The notes under the pieces were generated by a model. It ran no database searches and was not told the DNA's origin. It saw nothing but the letters and a program-made list of their open reading frames with translations. Of a stretch of 48,340 nt of DNA, positions 43,946-48,340 are shown piece after piece. The translations under genes were made by a program, and so were the position numbers. How positions within the stretch are numbered: position 1 is the stretch's first letter; every line of letters starts with the position of its first letter. Source of the DNA: a virus; IMG/VR virus record IMGVR_UViG_3300032047_000027, positions 1 to 48,340 of that record. One strand, given 5' to 3'.

Positions 43946-44692
43946 TTATTTCTCCAAGAAATCTAATAGATTATTTATGATTTGAATGCCCTTATCTCGA
44001 GCAGATTTAGTTTTAGCGGACTCAATACCACTCTCATTAACTAGAATAGTAACGTCTCGCGTTAGAGAACCTTTTACAGTATAGCCTTGTTGTTGTAACA
44101 TCTCTGTGGCTTCAGCTTTGGTTTTATAAGATTTTAACTTGCCTGAGATACATACTACGCCTTTATTGGCTACTGCAATAGGTTTTTCAAACTTGAAAGA
44201 GAATGGATGTTGTAATAGTTCATGTCCATGCGCTGCCAAGTACTGAAGTAAGTTTTCTGTAGCTTTTGGACCAAGCCCTGCTTCAGCACAGGTCTCTGGC
44301 TCTATATCTCCCAGTCCATCACAAACAGCAGACAGCTTTTTAGCTGCTGTGTTTCCAATAAGTGGAATAGATAAAGCAGGTAAAACTACATTCATTGGAA
44401 CACCACGAGACTTCTGAATCTCAGCAAAAACTTTCGCACCTATTTTCTCAGAGTCCAAGAGAAGAACCAAGTCATCTAGAGTTAGCAAGTACAACTCTCG
44501 TGAAGTTGTGACCCGTAATTTCTGGATAGCTTTTGGTCCAAGCCCCTTGATCTTGAGGGTCTTTGCAAAATGCTCTAGCCTTTTGTGAGTTTGTGAAGTA
44601 CAAGAGGTGTTTCTACAAAATAAAAGATTATTTACGACATCAAGCACCGAGCCACATGAGGGGCAACTTGTTGGAGCTTGTATTATTTGCAT
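43946..44692 (-). CDS. NAD+-dependent DNA ligase, C-terminal half (Zn finger, HhH, BRCT)
   Basis: The second half of a split bacterial-type ligase. A four-Cys zinc finger comes first (C10, C13, C26, C31 in SCPSCGSVLD and FCRNTSC), then helix-hairpin-helix repeats (KIKGLGPKAIQKL, LIGNTAAKKL, GLGPKATENLL), and a BRCT domain from about residue 172 (KGVVCISGKLKSYKTKAEA). The catalytic and OB domains are encoded separately at 45251. It has its own promoter at 44719. Split NAD+ ligases are known from T5 and relatives. Both halves are needed for a normal enzyme in T5. Confidence 0.88.
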   Translation of the reverse strand: MQIIQAPTSCPSCGSVLDVVNNLLFCRNTSCTSQTHKRLEHFAKTLKIKGLGPKAIQKLRVTTSRELYLLTLDDLVLLLDSEKIGAKVFAEIQKSRGVPMNVVLPALSIPLIGNTAAKKLSAVCDGLGDIEPETCAEAGLGPKATENLLQYLAAHGHELLQHPFSFKFEKPIAVANKGVVCISGKLKSYKTKAEATEMLQQQGYTVKGSLTRDVTILVNESGIESAKTKSARDKGIQIINNLLDFLEK

Positions 44693-44718
44693 AGTCGTTT
44701 CCTTAATTTTGAAAAGAT

Positions 44719-44747
44719 ATTATAAGTAATTTTAAGATAAAAGTCAA
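44719..44747 (-). promoter_or_regulatory. Sigma70-type promoter, minus strand
   Basis: TTGACT (44742-44747) and TATAAT (44719-44724) 17 bases apart, with AATAGTTC upstream. Drives the C-terminal ligase gene and the HTH-repeat gene. AAGGAA precedes the ATG at 44692. Confidence 0.85.
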
Positions 44748-44765
44748 GAACTATTTTTTTCTTGT

Positions 44766-45254
44766 TTACCATAAGTTAATTTGAAGCCCACATCGAGTTC
44801 CAGACATAACAGGGGCAACTCTGTGAAATTTTGATATATCAAAAACTACTATTCGATTATATACTGGCTGGATCCTTTCTACTTCTAGACCCTGCTGTAT
44901 CTCTAAATACCCACCTTCTATATTATGGGGATATCCATACCATACTGCACCCGCTTTGGGGAAAATTAGCTTGTTATGTCTAGTTTCCTGATACTCATCT
45001 TTATCTTGATGCCACTCTAAGTTATGACCTTTCCAAGTTATATTAGCCCAATACTCAAACTTTTCGTATGGTTCTGTCTCCCAGAAAGTATTTTTTACGT
45101 TCCATATTAAAGATTCTAGGGCTGCATATTTTACACTATCATCTCTACCATCCCAGGAACGCATACCCAATCTTTTTATATTTTTCCACATATCATAACT
45201 AGAAAAAACATCTAGTATTTCTTTGCTAGATACAAAATTATCTATAACAATCAT
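44766..45254 (-). CDS. 2-oxoglutarate/Fe(II)-dependent oxygenase
   Basis: A 162-residue small oxygenase. The iron site is clear: H82 and D84 in EWHQDKDE and H144 in SKFHRVAPV; R154 in MSGTRCGLQ would bind the carboxylate of 2-oxoglutarate. Such enzymes hydroxylate proteins, nucleotides or DNA. Here the substrate is unknown. It overlaps the adenylation half of the ligase by 4 bases (ATGA) and lies between the two ligase genes, which suggests a role in DNA or replication, but this is inference. Confidence 0.85.
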   Translation of the reverse strand: MIVIDNFVSSKEILDVFSSYDMWKNIKRLGMRSWDGRDDSVKYAALESLIWNVKNTFWETEPYEKFEYWANITWKGHNLEWHQDKDEYQETRHNKLIFPKAGAVWYGYPHNIEGGYLEIQQGLEVERIQPVYNRIVVFDISKFHRVAPVMSGTRCGLQINLW

Positions 45255-46201
45255 ACTCGTCTTACTACTCTTGGGATTATCTCTCCAGACCTTATGATTT
45301 CTACTTTACAACCTATTTCGAGATCCAACTCTCTTATGTAGTCCATGTTGTGCAGAGTTGCTCTAGATACCCAAGCATCTCCAACTTTAACAGGTGATAG
45401 GATTGCAACTGGGCTTACTACACCCGACTTGCCTACTTGCCATGTGACATCGTCTAGTGTAGTTACTACTCCCTTTTGTTTCTCTTTGAGAGCGAACGCA
45501 CCACGAGGGTGCTTTGCTGTAAATCCACGAGCAAGAAAGTCGTAAGTATCATTGATACGATAGACTAGACCATCTTTTGGGAGGCCGTCTGTCATATGAG
45601 TATGCACAGTATTGAAGCCCTGATCTTTTAGAAACTCCATACGAACTTGCCATGTATCTCCATACTCAACATCACCCATGAAGTCACCATCATCTTCTAG
45701 CCCATGAGCATAGAAAAGTATTTCTCTGTCCATAAACTCACTGATGTTCTTTAGATTCAAAGCACCTGCGGCATAATTTCTAGCATTTTCAATTGTTTCA
45801 GGAGCTACTATCTCTCCCGTAACTTGAACTATACCCTGAAGCCCTATTGTGTTAGGAACAAGGTGAAGCATCTTATCTAAGATGTCTCTACCATGAATAC
45901 CATCTCCGCGAGTCAAAGCTCCTTGTAGGCTACCATTCACATAAGTCAGAGCAACTGCTGCACCATCAAGTTTCACACTCAATACTACATTTGTACCCAG
46001 AACTCCGAAAGGAGAGTCTAGAATATCAAAACATTTCTGTAGAGAATACATTTGATAAGTGTGGCGAATGCCATCGGTAGGTGTATATCCAACATCATGA
46101 TAGTTGTGCAACTCTGCCAGTCTATCAAACTGATCGTCAGTAAGAAAGGGGTCACCGCCTTCATAGTATGCTTTGCAAGCATTATCAAGTAAATTTTTCA
46201 T
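45251..46201 (-). CDS. NAD+-dependent DNA ligase, N-terminal half (adenylation and OB domains)
   Basis: Carries the catalytic part. A short Ia-like start (AYYEGGDPFLTDDQFDRL) binds NAD+; motif MYSLQK (51-56) is followed by the lysine that takes AMP, K77 in SVKLDG; then TRGDGIHGRD, DGLVYRIND, and AFALKEKQK. The OB domain is at the end (GKSGVVSPVAILSPVKVG, SRATLHNMDYI, GEIIPRVV). It lacks the zinc, HhH and BRCT parts, encoded at 43946. At 316 residues it is shorter than the corresponding bacterial region. AGAGGAAAC precedes its ATG, and the promoter at 46231 drives it. Confidence 0.9.
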   Translation of the reverse strand: MKNLLDNACKAYYEGGDPFLTDDQFDRLAELHNYHDVGYTPTDGIRHTYQMYSLQKCFDILDSPFGVLGTNVVLSVKLDGAAVALTYVNGSLQGALTRGDGIHGRDILDKMLHLVPNTIGLQGIVQVTGEIVAPETIENARNYAAGALNLKNISEFMDREILFYAHGLEDDGDFMGDVEYGDTWQVRMEFLKDQGFNTVHTHMTDGLPKDGLVYRINDTYDFLARGFTAKHPRGAFALKEKQKGVVTTLDDVTWQVGKSGVVSPVAILSPVKVGDAWVSRATLHNMDYIRELDLEIGCKVEIIRSGEIIPRVVRRV

Positions 46202-46230
46202 AGTTTCCTCTATTAATTTTTTATGAGAGT

Positions 46231-46259
46231 ATTATATCGAAAAATTGAGGAAATGTCAA
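46231..46259 (-). promoter_or_regulatory. Sigma70-type promoter, minus strand
   Basis: TTGACA (46254-46259) and TATAAT (46231-46236) 17 bases apart, with AATAGTTC upstream and spacer TTTCCTCAATTTTTCGA. The stop codon of the gene upstream lies within the conserved upstream box. Confidence 0.9.
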
Positions 46260-46262
46260 GAA

Positions 46263-46565
46263 CTATTTGTATATATCCTCTATCAGCTCAGAGAAATGTT
46301 CTTTGATTACGTCCTTGGCCTCTGCGAGAGATAAAATTTCTACCAACCCCGAAAAGAGCTCTTTAGAGTTATTGAAGTCTATAGGCATGGTTACACCTTC
46401 TTTGGAGGGCATCCATTCTTCAGTATAGAAGTCTAGAAAGTATTTTCGTAGTGCAAGATATTCTATACCCCTAAACTCGCTTACTGTAAGGCGTACTTGA
46501 ATTTCTTTTACAGCGTCGTAATGGATTACCCGCTCATACTTCTCGGGTGCTTGATGAATTTCCAT
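46263..46565 (-). CDS. PC4/p15-like ssDNA-binding protein
   Basis: A 100-residue protein with the PC4 pattern: VRLTVSEFRGIEYLALRKYF, a charged FYTEEWMPSKEGVTMPIDF strand region, and a C-terminal helix. PC4-like proteins bind single-stranded DNA and act in transcription or replication. The match is by layout (two strands, a hairpin, then a strand with K-G and a helix). The gene overlaps none of its neighbours and precedes the ligase unit. Confidence 0.65.
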   Translation of the reverse strand: MEIHQAPEKYERVIHYDAVKEIQVRLTVSEFRGIEYLALRKYFLDFYTEEWMPSKEGVTMPIDFNNSKELFSGLVEILSLAEAKDVIKEHFSELIEDIYK

Positions 46566-46566
46566 A

Positions 46567-46833
46567 CTACTTCTCGTTTTTAAGAATAGAGGCTAAAGGT
46601 ACTACAGAGGTTACATTTTGTGGCTTAAGTAAGCGATACGAATCGGTATCCCAGCAAAAAAATAAAAGATTTTCTTTTGATTCTTTCGCTCTGTTTCTTT
46701 TTGTTTTTATATACGGTGTACTAAAATCCAATGTACATACATTGTACTTCAACTTATTTGAGTTCTCACTTCGATAAGTAATTACTGCATCACCATACTC
46801 GGTAACCAGTTCTTTTAATTCTTGCTTCTTCAC
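46567..46833 (-). CDS. Hypothetical protein, 88 residues
   Basis: Starts at GTG 46833, with AAGGAG at 46839-46844 (5-base gap); the upstream TTG frame is discounted. Features: a helical start (KKQELKELVTEYGDAV), and a conserved-looking end (FFCWDTDSYRLLKPQNVTSVVPLASIL). No known family. It lies after a strong terminator, so it needs read-through. Confidence 0.55.
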   Translation of the reverse strand: MKKQELKELVTEYGDAVITYRSENSNKLKYNVCTLDFSTPYIKTKRNRAKESKENLLFFCWDTDSYRLLKPQNVTSVVPLASILKNEK

Positions 46834-46905
46834 TTTAACTCCTTTGGTAGCATTTGGCAACAATAATTACGGATGTACATACTCTTTGGTCATTCGTGAA
46901 GATGT

Positions 46906-46935
46906 GAAAAAACTAGGGAGAGTACTCTCCCTAGT
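46906..46935 (-). terminator. Intrinsic terminator with a perfect palindrome, minus strand
   Basis: ACTAGGGAGAGT and its reverse complement form a 24-base perfect palindrome at 46912-46935, followed on the minus strand by six T (46906-46911). Very strong stem. Confidence 0.9.
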
Positions 46936-46956
46936 GATTTCGAATTAGTAAATTAT

Positions 46957-47361
46957 TTAGTCGGCGACTGCTGTTAATACTTTTGTGAAATACTGAGCAG
47001 CTTTACCAGTCAATTTACTGACAACGTCTTCGTCAACATCCTGACCCGCATCAGTGATAGCTGCAACCAGCGCATCCTGTGCTGCTTGCTTAGAGACACG
47101 AGTGCCTCCAGTAGAACTACCAGAAGATTTGGTAGCAGGAGTTTTCTTAACGTAGACACCAGCTTTAGTAAGAATCATACGGACACCATTAGGTGACTCA
47201 CCGAGATCATCGGCAATTTGCTTTACGATTTCCATGCTAGTTTCAGGTGTGGGGTTTGCGTCTGTGTAGCTTTCGATAGCTGTGGCTTTATCTTCGTCTG
47301 TCCAAGGCATTGGTCTTTTTCCTTTGTATTTGAGTTGTTGGGTATAGAATCGGTCGCCCAT
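46957..47361 (-). CDS. HTH DNA-binding protein related to the multi-HTH protein
   Basis: Start ATG 47361 with AAGGA upstream; the TTG at 47379 is discounted because it lies in the ribosome site. The 134-residue protein has one unit PMPWTDEDKATAIESYTDAN followed by IVKQIADDLGESPNGV and RMILTKAGVYV, closely matching the first unit of the protein at 43218. A Ser/Gly/Thr linker and a helical, acidic end follow. It probably binds DNA. A strong terminator follows it, as for the related gene. Confidence 0.65.
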   Translation of the reverse strand: MGDRFYTQQLKYKGKRPMPWTDEDKATAIESYTDANPTPETSMEIVKQIADDLGESPNGVRMILTKAGVYVKKTPATKSSGSSTGGTRVSKQAAQDALVAAITDAGQDVDEDVVSKLTGKAAQYFTKVLTAVAD

Positions 47362-47392
47362 TTTTGGTTTCCTTTTCAAATTTTGAAATATT

Positions 47393-47422
47393 ATTATATA
47401 AAATTTTTGAAGTAAAAGTCAA
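47393..47422 (-). promoter_or_regulatory. Sigma70-type promoter, minus strand
   Basis: TTGACT (47417-47422) and TATAAT (47393-47398), 18 bases apart. The upstream box reads AATAACTC, a variant of AATAGTTC. Drives the HTH gene at 46957. Confidence 0.8.
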
Positions 47423-47431
47423 GAGTTATTT

Positions 47432-48118
47432 TTAAATTGCTGCAAGGTTTACGCCATACTTTTCAAGGTGGCTAAGCTTACCAAGATCATAGGCAAGATC
47501 AAAAGCAAAGAAACCTTGAGGAGTTCCAAAATCATCTGTACTCTTACGAACTATAGTTGCATAGCATCTTGAGCCGTACTTTTTCAAATACTCCGTACCT
47601 CCTACACCTTTCTTGCTTTTGGCGTATTCAGGAGTCATCTCATGTTGAATCTCAACTATTGCATGATACTTTGCTGACCACGCTAGTTCACCTACTTCGA
47701 ACTCTTCTGCAATGCAGTTCTCTGGTAGATAGCCTGTACCTACTCGTTCTTCTACTGAAGATGGTTTAGTTGGTACTCCTAGTCGGTCTAGTATGGCTCG
47801 CACAAACCCCGCAGAGCGGAATAAGCTTTGTGCTATAGTTGTAACATTCTCACCTTTGAGATACATAGTTACTGCTTCTTTTATCTCATAATCAGTTGCG
47901 GCTTTACCTTTGTTACGATTCTTACGCTCTTCTCGGTATGCTTTTGTTTCATTGTGATCATTTATTATCTTTGTTAGACGAGTAGTGTTATACGATATGT
48001 TAAGTATCGCACACGCTTCTTTCTTTGTAATAGGTTTATCTGCCTCTAATAAGCTAATGACATGATCTATGTTACTAGAAGTTAGCTTCTCGTGTTCTCG
48101 TTTCTTTACTCTAGGCAT
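47432..48118 (-). CDS. Helix-turn-helix phage protein, possible regulator
   Basis: Start ATG 48118, with AGGAGG at 48125-48130. The 228-residue protein has an N-terminal basic HTH (SNIDHVISLLEADKPITKKE, then EACAILNISYNTTRLTKII) and a second unit (DYEIKEAVTMYLKGENVTTI, RSAGFVRAILDRLGV). The C-terminal domain (GSRCYATIVRKSTDDFGTPQ) is not recognised. It may be a DNA-binding regulator or structural DNA-binding protein. Its first codon overlaps the small Cys-rich gene by 8 bases. Confidence 0.65.
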   Translation of the reverse strand: MPRVKKREHEKLTSSNIDHVISLLEADKPITKKEACAILNISYNTTRLTKIINDHNETKAYREERKNRNKGKAATDYEIKEAVTMYLKGENVTTIAQSLFRSAGFVRAILDRLGVPTKPSSVEERVGTGYLPENCIAEEFEVGELAWSAKYHAIVEIQHEMTPEYAKSKKGVGGTEYLKKYGSRCYATIVRKSTDDFGTPQGFFAFDLAYDLGKLSHLEKYGVNLAAI

Positions 48119-48263
48119 CTTCTTCCTCCTCAAAATGACAGTAGAACGGTCCGCTATCTGGAGCAGAGTACCACCAATCTTCCTCTAAAGCATTGACGCA
48201 ATGGAAGGGCAGGGTATACCCGTCTCCCATCATGTCATCGCCACAATACTTACAGCTATCCAT
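48111..48263 (-). CDS. Small Cys/His-rich protein, probably zinc-binding
   Basis: A 50-residue ORF with CKYCGDDMM at the start, then FHCVNALEEDWWYS and FYCHFEEE. The CxxC pair and later HC and CH can bind zinc. Its ATG lies inside the end of the preceding gene and its stop overlaps the HTH gene start by 8 bases, which suggests coupled translation. No function is known. Confidence 0.55.
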   Translation of the reverse strand: MDSCKYCGDDMMGDGYTLPFHCVNALEEDWWYSAPDSGPFYCHFEEEEDA

Positions 48264-48340
48264 CTTCACCACCACTATAGACCCAGTCAGGGTGTTTTCC
48301 TTTGATGCAGTCCTTATTCAGAGCAGGTTTCTTAAATGCT
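48256..48340 (-). CDS. C-terminal end of another minus-strand gene (partial)
   Basis: The frame is open from the window edge to a stop at 48256, encoding AFKKPALNKDCIKGKHPDWV and six more residues ending GGEDG. It overlaps the start of the small Cys-rich gene by 8 bases, typical for coupled phage genes. The start is out of view. Confidence 0.45.
   Translation of the reverse strand, partial: AFKKPALNKDCIKGKHPDWVYSGGEDG

Noticed and set aside
1-48340. Temperate lifestyle
   Set aside because: No integrase, excisionase, repressor or attachment site is seen; the rest of the genome is outside the window, so absence is not proof.

Overview
This window is part of the genome of a long-tailed, siphovirus-type, tailed bacteriophage with AT-rich DNA. 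It was read from sequence alone. The tail-fibre motifs (a DLEIYHDGSHSHI-type signature, GSGY repeats) and the mix of replication genes look most like phages of marine or aquatic bacteria. No integrase, repressor or other lysogeny gene is seen, and the encoded replication and nucleotide-metabolism set is that of a virulent phage. The host cannot be named from the sequence.

Layout, plus strand (1-27937): a rightward structural module. It runs from the HK97-type major capsid protein, whose frame stays open to the left window edge, through a head-tail connector, a probable neck/tail-completion protein, a tail terminator and the major tail tube protein. Then come two further proteins related to the tail tube, one of them 1448 residues. 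These are followed by a tail-assembly chaperone pair joined by a frameshift, a 1257-residue tape measure protein, a distal tail protein, a 2481-residue tail-tip/receptor-binding protein, a small beta-rich protein, an 850-residue fibre with tandem repeats, and two small accessory genes. Intrinsic terminators follow the capsid and tube genes, and two sigma70-type promoters (9963, 23928) re-initiate transcription.

The convergence point (27938-28050) holds a strong bidirectional hairpin. Beside it is a short structured element that in minus orientation matches a highly conserved part of bacterial 23S rRNA (domain IV, around helix 71). This is the most unusual signal in the window.

Layout, minus strand (28030-48340): a leftward early/replication module. 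Read in transcription order from the right edge it holds HTH DNA-binding proteins, a PC4-like ssDNA-binding protein, an NAD+-dependent DNA ligase split into two genes with a 2-oxoglutarate/Fe(II) oxygenase between them, a DnaB-type helicase, a primase, a family A DNA polymerase with a proofreading domain, two small membrane proteins, a UvsW-like helicase, an SSB-like protein, SbcD/SbcC (gp47/gp46-like) recombination nuclease subunits, a Holliday-junction-resolvase-like nuclease, a FEN-type 5' nuclease, and class I ribonucleotide reductase (nrdA, nrdB). Five near-consensus promoters, similar even in their spacers and upstream boxes, drive this module in separate units.

Together the left half builds capsid and tail. 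The right half supplies deoxynucleotides (NrdAB), copies DNA (helicase, primase, PolA, SSB, 5' nuclease, split ligase) and processes recombination intermediates (SbcCD-like, resolvase-like, UvsW-like). No tRNA gene, CRISPR array, insertion sequence or lysis cassette is recognised. No gene-free stretch exceeds 300 bases.
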